Shown here piece by piece: positions 1-6,750 of a stretch of 22,962 nucleotides of DNA (positions within the stretch are counted from its first letter, which is position 1; every line of letters begins with the position of its first letter). A program made the position numbers and the translations under genes. Under the pieces are notes generated by a model that was not told the origin of the DNA, ran no database searches, and saw only the letters and a program-made list of their open reading frames with translations. Origin of the DNA: Solirubrobacterales bacterium (GTDB lineage: Bacteria; Actinomycetota; Thermoleophilia; Solirubrobacterales; Solirubrobacteraceae). The stretch spans positions 1 through 22,962 of the forward strand of contig WQXW01000003.1 of assembly GCA_009781575.1 (NCBI GenBank), given 5' to 3'.

Positions 1-290
1 AATTGGCCAGCGGCGCCGCCATGATCCGGTATGGCGAAACGGTTGTATTGGTCACTGCCACTGCTTCTGAAAAACCCAGGGCTGGCATCGATTTCTTCCC
101 CCTCAGCACAGATTACGAGGAACGGCTGTATTCCGTGGGGAAAATCCCCGGCGGCAGAAGCGGTTTCATCCGGAGAGAAGGCCGCCCCACGGAGAAAGCG
201 GTCCTCACCTCCCGCCTCATCGACCGGCCCATCCGGCCCCTGTTCCCCGAAGATTACCGGAACGACGTGGCTGTGGTGGCCACGGTGCTG
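1..290 (+). CDS. pnp: Polynucleotide phosphorylase N-terminal fragment (partial both ends)
   Basis: The reading frame beginning at base 3 matches the first RNase PH domain of bacterial PNPase, the 3'-5' phosphorolytic exoribonuclease. Recognisable family blocks are [60 protein letters not shown] and [19 protein letters not shown], in the right order and spacing. The closest resemblance by eye is to Firmicutes PNPases. There is a small apparent insertion (RSG) after KIPGG. The true start lies left of the window. PNPase is about 700 residues long, but here the similarity stops abruptly after VAVVATVL and the frame runs straight into an ion channel. By hand count GC is about 61% in bases 1-240, against about 70% in bases 301-480. 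The identity is secure, but its place in this genome is doubtful and it is most likely a foreign piece joined at a contig end. Confidence 0.85.
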
Positions 291-662
291 GTCGTGCTCA
301 CGCGCGGCGTGGTGCGGCTGATCGGTGAGCACGGGGTGACGATCCAGGCGGTCGCGGGCGCGCTGACGAGCTACCTGCTGATCGGCCTGCTCTTTGCGCT
401 GATCGTGCGCTTTGTCGTGGCCGCCGGGTCGGGTCACTACTTCGCGCAGAGCTCCGGCTCGCACGTCACGCTGAGCGAGGAGATCTATTTCAGCTTCACC
501 ACGCTCACGACCACCGGCTACGGCGATCTCACGCCCACCACCAACGTCGGGCGCATGCTCTCCGTGCTGGAGATGCTCATCGGGCAGATCTACCTGGTGA
601 CTGTGATCGGCCTGCTGATCGGCAACCTGCGGCGCGCGCGTATGCGACGGCCGCAGGAGTGA
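291..662 (+). CDS. Two-TM potassium channel, C-terminal part (5' truncated)
   Basis: This is the C-terminal half of an Ion_trans_2 family K+ channel that would conduct potassium across the inner membrane. The frame shows a hydrophobic helix ([20 protein letters not shown]), then a pore loop with the selectivity filter [10 protein letters not shown] (bases 507-536), then a second hydrophobic helix ([20 protein letters not shown]) and a short basic tail ending in TGA at 660-662. Relatives usually carry extra N-terminal residues, often two more helices. Here the upstream sequence is replaced by PNPase code, with no start codon or ribosome binding site of its own. The junction lies near base 290. 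The gene ends 13 bp from the convergent P450. The channel identity is clear, and the missing N-terminus is probably a joining artefact. Confidence 0.8.
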   Translation, partial: VVLTRGVVRLIGEHGVTIQAVAGALTSYLLIGLLFALIVRFVVAAGSGHYFAQSSGSHVTLSEEIYFSFTTLTTTGYGDLTPTTNVGRMLSVLEMLIGQIYLVTVIGLLIGNLRRARMRRPQE

Positions 663-675
663 GCGCCCGCGGCGC

Positions 676-2097
676 TCAGCGCGATGCGATCCGCATCGGC
701 ACGCCGCCCACGGGTCGCAGCGTGGCGGACCACTTCATGCGCGCTCGGCCGCCCTGCTCGACGTCGAGTGTCAGGGCGAAGCGCTGCAGCACACGGCTGA
801 CCACCACCTTCGCCTCGAGGTGGCCGAACCGCTTGCCGAGGCATATGCGCCGGCCGCCGCCGAACGGCACGTAAGCGCCCTTGGGGAGCGTCGCCTTCGC
901 CTCCGGCGCCATCCGCTCGGGACGGAAGCTGTGAGGATCGCAAAATACATCCCCCAGTCGATGGCTGGCCCACGGGAAATACTGGAGGTGCATGCCGGCC
1001 GGCACGTGGTGGCCGGCGAGCTCGAACGCGGCGATCGAGCGCCGCTGGCCGGCGGGCACCGGCGGGTACAGGCGGAGCGTCTCATCGAGCGCCTGCTCGA
1101 GGAGCGGCAGTCGCCCGAAGAGCTCGTCCCGCCCGGTGGGCTGCTCGCCGAGTTGCCGGTCGAGCTCCTCGGTGACACGCGCGCGCCAGTGGGGATGCTG
1201 CGCGAGCTCGTACAGCAGCAACGCGACGGTCGTGCTGGTCGTGTCGTGTCCGGCAAACAGGAGTGTCAGTGAATGGTCCAGCAGCTGGCGATCCGAGAGG
1301 CGCCATTCGTCGGCGTCCTCGGCGCGCATCAGCAGCGAGAGGACGTCCTCGCCGTCCAGCGTGCCTCCTCGGCGGCGGTCGATCTCCGCCAGCACGAGCT
1401 CGGCGAGCCGCTTGCGCGCGGATCGCAGCCTGGCGTGAGGGGTACCGGGTCCACGCAACAGCCACAGCGCGAGATCGTTGCCGTAGAAGGAGATCGCGCG
1501 TTCGAATTCGCGCGCCACTTCGGTCGCGCCCAACGCGTCGGGGTCGAAGCCGAACAGCGCTCGCATGGCCACACGCATGCCCAGTGTCCTCGCCCACTCG
1601 TAGATATCGATCCGCTCGCCGGGGCGCCAGCGCTCGAGCGCGCGGTCGACCTCCTCGACCATCACGCGCGTGGCCGCCGCCAGACGCTCGGTGTGAAACA
1701 CCGGCCGCATCAGCGCTCGCGAGCGCTCGTGGTACTCGTCGTCGGTCGTGATCAGCCCGTCGCCCAGCAGCGGGATCAACTCGCGGTACATCCCCTCGCG
1801 CCAATGAACCTTCTCGGCGCCGGCCACCAGCAGGAAGTGCTGCGCCTCCGGCCCCAGCATGACAACCGAAAGGCCGTGAAAGAAGCGGATCGTGAAGATC
1901 GGCCCGTACCGCTCATAGCTCTCGAGGAGCATCGCGACGGGGTCGCGCACGAAGCGCAGGTCGCGCACGGGGCTGATGTTGGTGGGCCCCGGCGGAAGCG
2001 GCGCGCGGCGCGCGGCGCGGCGCTGCTGGCGAAGGTCGCTCACGACCTTGACCACGGGATTGTCGAGCGTGTATCGCGGGGGTGCGATGGTGGGCAT
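676..2097 (-). CDS. Cytochrome P450 monooxygenase
   Basis: A full-length (473 aa) heme-thiolate monooxygenase. It would use electrons from a ferredoxin or reductase not seen here to hydroxylate a hydrophobic substrate. Diagnostic motifs are present and in order: the proline-rich PPGP near residue 36, the I-helix oxygen-activating AGHDTTS at 282-288, the K-helix ExxR (ETLR, about 337-340), a PERF-type segment (FRPERM), and the heme loop FGGGRRICLG at 412-421 with the axial Cys419. There is no obvious N-terminal membrane anchor, so it is probably soluble. The style of the heme loop resembles CYP110/135/138-like bacterial P450s, but I cannot assign a family by eye. The ATG at 2097 has GAGG five bases upstream. 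It diverges from the AraC-type gene by about 56 bp, so that regulator is the natural candidate to control it. The substrate is unknown. Confidence 0.93.
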   Translation of the reverse strand: MPTIAPPRYTLDNPVVKVVSDLRQQRRAARRAPLPPGPTNISPVRDLRFVRDPVAMLLESYERYGPIFTIRFFHGLSVVMLGPEAQHFLLVAGAEKVHWREGMYRELIPLLGDGLITTDDEYHERSRALMRPVFHTERLAAATRVMVEEVDRALERWRPGERIDIYEWARTLGMRVAMRALFGFDPDALGATEVAREFERAISFYGNDLALWLLRGPGTPHARLRSARKRLAELVLAEIDRRRGGTLDGEDVLSLLMRAEDADEWRLSDRQLLDHSLTLLFAGHDTTSTTVALLLYELAQHPHWRARVTEELDRQLGEQPTGRDELFGRLPLLEQALDETLRLYPPVPAGQRRSIAAFELAGHHVPAGMHLQYFPWASHRLGDVFCDPHSFRPERMAPEAKATLPKGAYVPFGGGRRICLGKRFGHLEAKVVVSRVLQRFALTLDVEQGGRARMKWSATLRPVGGVPMRIASR

Positions 2098-2120
2098 CGG
2101 ACCTCGAATCAGGGAAGCGT

Positions 2121-2158
2121 CACCGTGACTTCGTGGGCCGCTACGCTACCACCGTGAC
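2121..2158. promoter_or_regulatory. Candidate operator: repeated CACCGTGAC between P450 and AraC genes
   Basis: The short divergent region contains CACCGTGAC twice in the same orientation, at 2121-2129 and 2150-2158, 29 bp apart. The first copy is also the right side of a perfect small palindrome, GTCACCGTGAC (2119-2129). Direct repeats of this kind between divergent genes are typical of AraC-family binding sites. The second copy overlaps the GTG I prefer as the regulator's start, which would suit autorepression but could also be chance. This is inference only; no promoter hexamers are convincing. Confidence 0.3.
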
Positions 2159-2594
2159 GCCGGAGGAGCTCGCCAACCTCGCGCATCTGCGCCGCGCCCG
2201 CGATCTGATGGATCGCGAGTATGCGCGCCCGCTGGACGTCGCCGCGCTGGCGCGCGTGGCGTTGATGTCGAGTGGGCACTTTTCGCGACAGTTCCGCGCG
2301 ACATACGGGGAGACGCCGTACGCCTACCTGATGACCCGGCGAATCGAGCGCGCCAAGGCGCTGCTGCGCCGCGGCGAGCTGTCGGTCACCGAGGTGTGCG
2401 TCGCGGTGGGGTGCGCATCGCTGGGCTCGTTCAGCGCGCGCTTCACCCAGCTCGTGGGGGAGACGCCCACGGCCTACCGCGCCCGCGACCACGGTGCGCT
2501 GGCGCGCGTGCCGGGTTGCATCGCCAGGGACCTCACCCGCCCGAGCCGCAGGCCCACCGGGATCGAGGCATCGCGCGGGGCAGCGGCTCTGTAG
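2154..2594 (+). CDS. AraC-family helix-turn-helix transcription regulator
   Basis: A short (146 aa) DNA-binding regulator consisting almost wholly of the AraC/XylS double helix-turn-helix. The first HTH is seen at DVAALARVALMSSGHFSRQF, followed by GETPYAYLMTRRIERAKALL. The second HTH is VTEVCVAVGCASLGSFSARF, followed by the family signature GETPTAYRAR. It lacks an N-terminal effector-binding domain, so it may sense a partner or act as a simple repressor or activator. I start it at GTG 2154, giving MTPEELANL. GTG 2133 is in frame and possible; the farther in-frame ATG at 2082 would overlap the P450 start. The VOC gene follows after 9 bp, so the two are probably co-transcribed. Small AraC-type genes are often paired with VOC proteins in actinobacteria. 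Targets probably include the divergent P450. Confidence 0.88.
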   Translation: MTPEELANLAHLRRARDLMDREYARPLDVAALARVALMSSGHFSRQFRATYGETPYAYLMTRRIERAKALLRRGELSVTEVCVAVGCASLGSFSARFTQLVGETPTAYRARDHGALARVPGCIARDLTRPSRRPTGIEASRGAAAL

Positions 2595-2603
2595 CGTGGG
2601 GGC

Positions 2604-3017
2604 ATGAACCTCACCCTCTCCCAATGCTTCGTGCTGGTGCACGATCCCGACCGCGCGCTGGCCTTCTACCGCGACGCCCTCGGGCTGGAGCTGCGCAACG
2701 ACGTGGCCCGCGAGCACTTCCGCTGGATCACCGTGGGCGCCGCCTCCCAGCCGGGCGTGGCGATCGTGCTGACCAACTACCTGAACGGCAGCCCGGCCGA
2801 CGGCGACGCGCTGGCCGCGCTGCTCGCCAAGGGCGCGCTGAACGGCGTGCACTTCCACAGCGACGACCTCGACGCGACCTTCCAGAGGCTGCGCGCCGCG
2901 GGCGCGGAGATAGTGGAAGAGCCGACCGAGCAGCCGTGGGGCACGCGGGACTTCGCCGTGCGCGACCCGTCCGGCAATCTCGTGCGCATCGACCAGCCGC
3001 GCGCCGCGGCCGAGTGA
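2604..3017 (+). CDS. VOC-family (glyoxalase/bleomycin resistance fold) protein
   Basis: A 137-residue single-domain vicinal-oxygen-chelate protein. It contains the standard opening FVLVHDPDRALAFYRDALGLE, a central half beginning GVHFHSDDLDATFQRLRAAGAE, and the closing DFAVRDPSGNLVRIDQ. VOC proteins are metal-dependent lyases, isomerases, dioxygenases or drug-binding proteins, and the substrate cannot be read from this sequence. The final strand ends VRIDQ, whereas metal-binding members usually have Glu at this point, so metal binding is uncertain. It starts at ATG 2604, 9 bp after the AraC-type gene, with only a G-run close to the ATG as a possible ribosome site. It is probably the second gene of a two-gene operon with the regulator. 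It converges with the lipoprotein gene. No strong terminator is visible in the 79-bp gap. Confidence 0.9.
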   Translation: MNLTLSQCFVLVHDPDRALAFYRDALGLELRNDVAREHFRWITVGAASQPGVAIVLTNYLNGSPADGDALAALLAKGALNGVHFHSDDLDATFQRLRAAGAEIVEEPTEQPWGTRDFAVRDPSGNLVRIDQPRAAAE

Positions 3018-3096
3018 AGCCCCGCGCGCCGCGTAGCCGGCCCGCTCCAGCCGGCCCGTTCCCCGTGCGGGCGGACGTGCGGGTGGGCCGCGCGGC

Positions 3097-4257
3097 TCAG
3101 TGCAGCAGTTTCAGCGTGTTTTCACCGTCGTCCACGAAGTAGATTCCCTTCCCGTCGGGTGCGACTGCGAGCCCGAACAGGGTGCCGGCGCCGGTCTTGC
3201 TGTCGGCGGTCTGCACGGCGACCTGCTGGCCGGAGGGGGTGGTTTCGACCATGTTGCCGTCGCCCGCGTTGGTGGTGATGATGTTGCCGTTGGGCGCCAG
3301 CGCGAGCCCGAGCGGTTCCTTCAGGTGACCGCCTTCGGAGACCGTGCTGCCGCCGGCCGGGGCCGGGGTGGTGCGCGTGGTCGCCTGTGGGATCGCGGTG
3401 ATGCGGTTCTCCAGCGTGCTGGCCAGGTACAGCGTGCCGTTCGATCCCAGCGCCAGCCCGGTTGGGCCGATCACGAGCGCCGTGGGTGAGTCCTGCCAGG
3501 CAATCCCGTTGGCGATCACCTTGTCGCTCACCACCTTCGGCGGCTGCGCTTCGCCGGATTCGAGCACGATCCGCACCACGGTGGAGTTGTCGATCTTGTG
3601 CGCGCCCCGCGCGGCACCGCCGTTGAGCGCCATGCTGACGAAAAGCGTGGTCTTTGACCCTTCGCTCACCGCGGTGGAGTACCACGGTCCCTGGATGTTG
3701 GCGCCGGCGATCGTTTTGAGCACCTTGCCGCTGCTGTCGAGCACGATCAGACATCCGGCCTTGGCCGTGGCGGACTTGCCGTCGGCGGTGGGCAGGCTTC
3801 CGACCACCACATATCCGCCCGGCAGGACGTTCAGCGCGGTGGTCAGCCCCACGCCGCCGGGGCAGCTGCCGGGCAGTGCCTTCGCGTCGATCGTGGCAAA
3901 CGGTGAGAGCTTGCCGGTTGGCGTCATCTGCACGATCGTCGTGCCGGTGCCCTGGTTGTTGGCCTTGTCGTTGAAGTTGCTCACCAGCAGGTTTCCCGCC
4001 ACGAGCTTGCCAACGCTGCTCGGAAGCACCACGATTCCATACGGGTTCACATCGCCGTTCGCCGGCACAGTGGAGCCGAGCGTGCTGACCGTTTTCAAGC
4101 CCGCCAACAGTGGCGCCGAGCTCGAGGACGACGACCCATTGGTCGTGCTCGTGTTGCCCGCCGCGGAGGCGTTGGTGAAGTGTTTGCTGCTGCCCCCACA
4201 GCCGGCGAGCAGCAGGAGCGATACACCGGCGAGCGCGGCAATCGACGTTCTGGGCAC
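3097..4257 (-). CDS. Secreted lipoprotein with NHL/beta-propeller-like repeats
   Basis: A 386-residue exported protein. The start is GTG 4257, fixed by a perfect AGGAGG at 4267-4272, nine bases upstream. The longer frame to 4329 is therefore not used. The N-terminus MPRTSIAALAGVSLLLLAGC ends in a lipobox with Cys20, so it should be lipid-anchored outside the membrane. A Ser/Thr/Asn-rich linker follows (about residues 21-50). The rest is rich in short propeller-blade patterns such as GLALGSNGTLYLASTLENRI, PLGLALAPNGNIITTNAGDG and LFGLAVAPDGKGIYFVDDGEN, as in NHL or SMP-30-type beta-propellers. No catalytic residues can be pointed to. Likely roles are ligand or polymer binding at the cell surface. 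Function unknown. Confidence 0.82.
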   Translation of the reverse strand: MPRTSIAALAGVSLLLLAGCGGSSKHFTNASAAGNTSTTNGSSSSSSAPLLAGLKTVSTLGSTVPANGDVNPYGIVVLPSSVGKLVAGNLLVSNFNDKANNQGTGTTIVQMTPTGKLSPFATIDAKALPGSCPGGVGLTTALNVLPGGYVVVGSLPTADGKSATAKAGCLIVLDSSGKVLKTIAGANIQGPWYSTAVSEGSKTTLFVSMALNGGAARGAHKIDNSTVVRIVLESGEAQPPKVVSDKVIANGIAWQDSPTALVIGPTGLALGSNGTLYLASTLENRITAIPQATTRTTPAPAGGSTVSEGGHLKEPLGLALAPNGNIITTNAGDGNMVETTPSGQQVAVQTADSKTGAGTLFGLAVAPDGKGIYFVDDGENTLKLLH

Positions 4258-4266
4258 GATCGGTGG

Positions 4267-4272
4267 CCTCCT
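4267..4272 (-). promoter_or_regulatory. Shine-Dalgarno AGGAGG deciding the lipoprotein start
   Basis: A perfect AGGAGG on the minus strand lies nine bases before GTG 4257 and directly in front of the signal-peptide reading MPRTSIAAL. It rules out the ATG at 4329 as the real start. Confidence 0.75.
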
Positions 4273-4356
4273 GTTGGGAATTCGGGATATCGGCGAGCAG
4301 CCGCCATTGCCACTCACGGGACCTGGCACTGCGCCGGATGACTCCAGCTGTTGCGA

Positions 4357-4815
4357 CTAATGACGCCACTGCGCGCGGAACCTTTCCCGGGGGCTCTCGA
4401 TGACGGCAGCCGCCCAAGGGATCGCGCCGACCGCGCGGAAGTAGCCGGAGTAGATGCCCCAGGGCCGATCGTGCGGTCGGTCGGTGAGCGTCGCGCCGGC
4501 GGCCTCGGCGCGGGTGAGCACCGCATCGACCTCCGCCCTGTTGGCGACGATGTGGCCGATACTGAACTCGCCGCTCTGCGCGGGGCCGGGCGCAATCGCG
4601 GCGTCCTTGGCGAGCTCGCTGCGCGGATACAGCGAAAGGAGCAGCCCGCCGCGCAGCTCGAACAGCGCGATCGCTCCCGCCGGCGCGACGTCGTCGCCGG
4701 CGTACTCGGTGCCGATCACGCCGGCCGCTTGCAGACCGAGGCCATCTCGGTAGAACGCGAGCGAGCGCTCCAGATCGCTGACGGCCAGCGTGATCACATC
4801 GATGTGCGGCTCCAT
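4357..4815 (-). CDS. VOC-family protein with atypical C-terminus
   Basis: A 152-residue VOC-fold protein of the glyoxalase-like type. Clear family features are ITLAVSDLERSLAFYRDGLGL at the N-terminus, then FELRGGLLLSLYPRSELA, HIVANRAEVDAVLTRAEAAGA and RPHDRPWGIYSGYFR. In most relatives YFR is followed by DPDGHLWEV with the last metal-ligand Glu. Here it reads AVGAIPWAAAVIESPRERF and ends soon after, so the closing strand and its ligand are not conserved. I checked the other two frames for a displaced DPDGHLWEV and did not find it, so a simple single-base frameshift is not supported. The ATG at 4815 has only a G-rich upstream stretch as ribosome site. The gap to the downstream lipoprotein is 99 bp, on the same strand. 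Substrate unknown. Confidence 0.82.
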   Translation of the reverse strand: MEPHIDVITLAVSDLERSLAFYRDGLGLQAAGVIGTEYAGDDVAPAGAIALFELRGGLLLSLYPRSELAKDAAIAPGPAQSGEFSIGHIVANRAEVDAVLTRAEAAGATLTDRPHDRPWGIYSGYFRAVGAIPWAAAVIESPRERFRAQWRH

Positions 4816-4970
4816 CCCCCGCCCTTTCGGCCGTCATGTGTCGCCACTCTCGCCCGTGCGTGCCGGGCGAGACCGTGATCATGGCAGCTGACCACCCCGA
4901 CGCAATGAATCTCCAGACCGGCGCCCGCTCCCCTCGGCGCCGGTCGAGCGCCAGCCGGCCGTTGCGTGTT

Positions 4971-5038
4971 TTGTTTTTTGGATTGGTTCCGCGCGGAACG
5001 AATCCTCAAAACAAATCCCCCAACGGCGCCTCAGACAG
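4971..5038 (+). repeat. Dispersed palindromic repeat, copy 1
   Basis: A 44-bp imperfect palindrome (arms 4971-4992 and 4993-5014, 19 of 22 positions paired, centred on GCGC) followed by a 24-bp conserved tail (5015-5038, beginning ATCCCCCAACGGCGCCTC). The tail and right arm match copy 2 at 14219-14286 in inverted orientation. Tail identity is 23 of 24. This copy lies in the 283-bp gap between the VOC gene and the DUF2182 gene and is AT-richer than its surroundings. The rest of that gap holds no gene I can support. Confidence 0.85.
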
Positions 5039-5098
5039 GTGTGTTCGACGAGAGCGCGTGCCGGGACCGGGCCGGACGATCCGACCGCTGCGTTGCCT

Positions 5099-5947
5099 TC
5101 AAGCGGGGATCGTGAGGCCCGGGACCTGGGCCGGGGCGAGCGCGACCGCCAGGCCGAGCACCGCGATGAACGCCGCGACGGTCCCGATGGCCACTCGATT
5201 CCACGGCAGCAGCTTCTCGACCGCCACCAGCACCGCCATGACGATCATCCAGGCCACGTTCATCACGCCGAGCGCGAACAGCGCGGCCATCAGGGCCCAG
5301 CTCGAGCCCACGCAGAAGCCGCCGTGCTCGGCGCCCATCCGCAGTGCGCCGGACACCCCGGGCCGCCGGCGCCGGCCCAGCACGAGCAGCTCGGGATTCC
5401 GGCAGCGGCGCAGGCAGGCGGCCTTGAGCGGCGTCAGCTCGTACACCGCCGCGCCCACGATCACCCCGCCGGCGAGGTACTGGCCGGCCCGATGCCATGC
5501 CAGCCAGGCGAGGTCGAGCGCGCGAACGCCCTCAAACAGCGTGTACGCGAGCATGCCCGCGCCCACCCAGGTGATCAGGTAGCCCACGGCGAACGCGCCG
5601 GCCCGCGCGGTGCGGCCGCCCGCCGCGGGGGCGCCCGCGCTCCGGCCGGCGCCCGCGCTCCGGCCGGCGGCCGCGCCCGCGAGCGCCATCGGCAGCAGCG
5701 AGGGCAGCATCATCGCGGCCATCATCGTGGCCCACACGCCCGCGAACCAGCCCGCGCCACCCAGGTCGGTGCCGGGGCCCATGTCCATGCCCTGCATGCG
5801 CCGCGCGGTGAGCGCCCAGCACGCGGCGGCGACCGCGATCAGGAGGATCGCCGGCGTGGTGCGCGCCAGCCGGTCGCCGGGGGCGGCGCTCACGCTCATG
5901 TGGCGCAGCAGAGGGGAGGACGATGACGCGGACGCATTGGGCCCCAT
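5099..5947 (-). CDS. DUF2182 multi-pass membrane protein
   Basis: A 282-residue integral membrane protein of the DUF2182 family (COG5486, described as predicted metal-binding membrane protein). Family marks include WATMMAAMMLPSLLPM, then the ELTPLKAACLRRCRNPE stretch, MGAEHGGFCVGSSWALM and GVMNVAWMIVMAVLVAVEKLLP. I see about six hydrophobic segments: near 30-47, 66-90, 115-137, 152-172, 212-245 and 252-277. Members usually carry CxGCCW in the HG..C loop; here it is CVGSSW, so two of the three Cys are replaced. A short Ala/Gly/Arg duplication (AGRSAGAGRSAGA) in a loop comes from a repeated GC-rich segment near 5638-5675. The start may be ATG 5947 or ATG 5899; neither has a clear ribosome site. 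It diverges from the DUF899 gene. Biochemical role unknown. Confidence 0.85.
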   Translation of the reverse strand: MGPNASASSSSPLLRHMSVSAAPGDRLARTTPAILLIAVAAACWALTARRMQGMDMGPGTDLGGAGWFAGVWATMMAAMMLPSLLPMALAGAAAGRSAGAGRSAGAPAAGGRTARAGAFAVGYLITWVGAGMLAYTLFEGVRALDLAWLAWHRAGQYLAGGVIVGAAVYELTPLKAACLRRCRNPELLVLGRRRRPGVSGALRMGAEHGGFCVGSSWALMAALFALGVMNVAWMIVMAVLVAVEKLLPWNRVAIGTVAAFIAVLGLAVALAPAQVPGLTIPA

Positions 5948-5984
5948 TTTGCTAAACCCACAGCTTGCCGGGGATTCCGACCTC

Positions 5985-5990
5985 AGGAGG
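5985..5990 (+). promoter_or_regulatory. Shine-Dalgarno AGGAGG for the DUF899 gene
   Basis: AGGAGG seven bases before ATG 5998 fixes the start of the thioredoxin-fold gene and excludes the upstream in-frame start at 5965. The whole space between the two divergent starts is only about 50 bp. Confidence 0.75.
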
Positions 5991-5997
5991 CGCTTCG

Positions 5998-6750
5998 ATG
6001 ACGACGACCGAGCACAGGATCGGCACGCAGGAGGAGTGGCAGGCCGCGCGCGACCAGCTGATGGAGGAGGAGAAGGAGCTCACCCGCCGGGGCGATGAGC
6101 TGACGCGCAAGCGGCGCGCGCTGCCGTGGGTCGCGGTGGAGAAGGAGTACCGGTTTGACACCGAGCACGGCACCAAGGGCCTCGGCGATCTCTTCGACGG
6201 CGCCTCCCAGCTGGTCGTGTACCACTTCATGTTCGGGCCCTCCTATGAGGCCGGCTGCCCGGTGTGCTCCTCGATCGCCGACACGCTCGATCCCCAGGCG
6301 GCCCACCTGCGCGCCAGGGACACCACGCTGCTGCTCGCCTCACGCGCGCCGCTCGAGCGCCTGCTCGCCTTCAGGGAGCGCATGGGCTGGAGTCTGCCCT
6401 GGGTCTCCAGCGGCGGCTCCGACTTCAACCGCGATCTCGGCTTCCAGCACACCGCGGAGGAGCTCGCGCCGTTCCTGAAGGGCGAGATCCCGGCCACCGT
6501 GGTGCAGAACGCGCCCATGTGCGGGACCACCGTGGCGGGATACGTCGGCGAGGGTCCCGGCCTGAGCGTGTATGCGCGCTCCAACGGGGCCGTGTACCGC
6601 ACATATGTGTCCACCGCCCGCGGGCTCGAGCCCGCGATGGCCTACTACGCCCTGCTGGACCGCACGCCGAAGGGCCGCGACGAGGGCGCCGCGGAGCCGT
6701 GTTGGATCCGCCGCCACGACGAGTACGAGGGGAGGAGTGGCAATGCCTGA
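5998..6750 (+). CDS. DUF899 thioredoxin-like protein
   Basis: A 250-residue soluble protein of the DUF899 family, which has a thioredoxin-like fold. The N-terminal third is charged and helical (EEEKELTRRGDELTRKRRAL) and is followed by the conserved LPWVAVEKEYRFDTEHG. The core YHFMFGPSYEAGCPVCSSIAD contains a CxxC pair (Cys87, Cys90), which would allow redox chemistry. Further on, GWSLPWVSSGGSDFNRDLGF and the terminal RRHDEYEG are also typical. The reaction and partner are not established. ATG 5998 is set by the AGGAGG ahead of it. Its stop overlaps the start of the tandem VOC gene by 8 bases, so the two are translationally coupled. DUF899 genes commonly sit beside VOC genes in actinobacteria, but the shared pathway is unknown. 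Confidence 0.9.
   Translation: MTTTEHRIGTQEEWQAARDQLMEEEKELTRRGDELTRKRRALPWVAVEKEYRFDTEHGTKGLGDLFDGASQLVVYHFMFGPSYEAGCPVCSSIADTLDPQAAHLRARDTTLLLASRAPLERLLAFRERMGWSLPWVSSGGSDFNRDLGFQHTAEELAPFLKGEIPATVVQNAPMCGTTVAGYVGEGPGLSVYARSNGAVYRTYVSTARGLEPAMAYYALLDRTPKGRDEGAAEPCWIRRHDEYEGRSGNA

Noticed and set aside
2082..2153. ATG 2082 as the AraC start
   Set aside because: It would overlap the P450 start and add residues with no family similarity; GTG 2154 (or 2133) gives a normal N-terminus.
3018..3096. Terminator between the convergent VOC and lipoprotein genes
   Set aside because: GC-rich short repeats (GCCGGCCCG twice) are direct rather than inverted, and there is no T-run.
3122..4882. 586-codon open frame on the minus strand
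   Set aside because: It is a high-GC shadow of the lipoprotein and VOC genes, with Arg/Ala/Gly-rich composition and no family resemblance.
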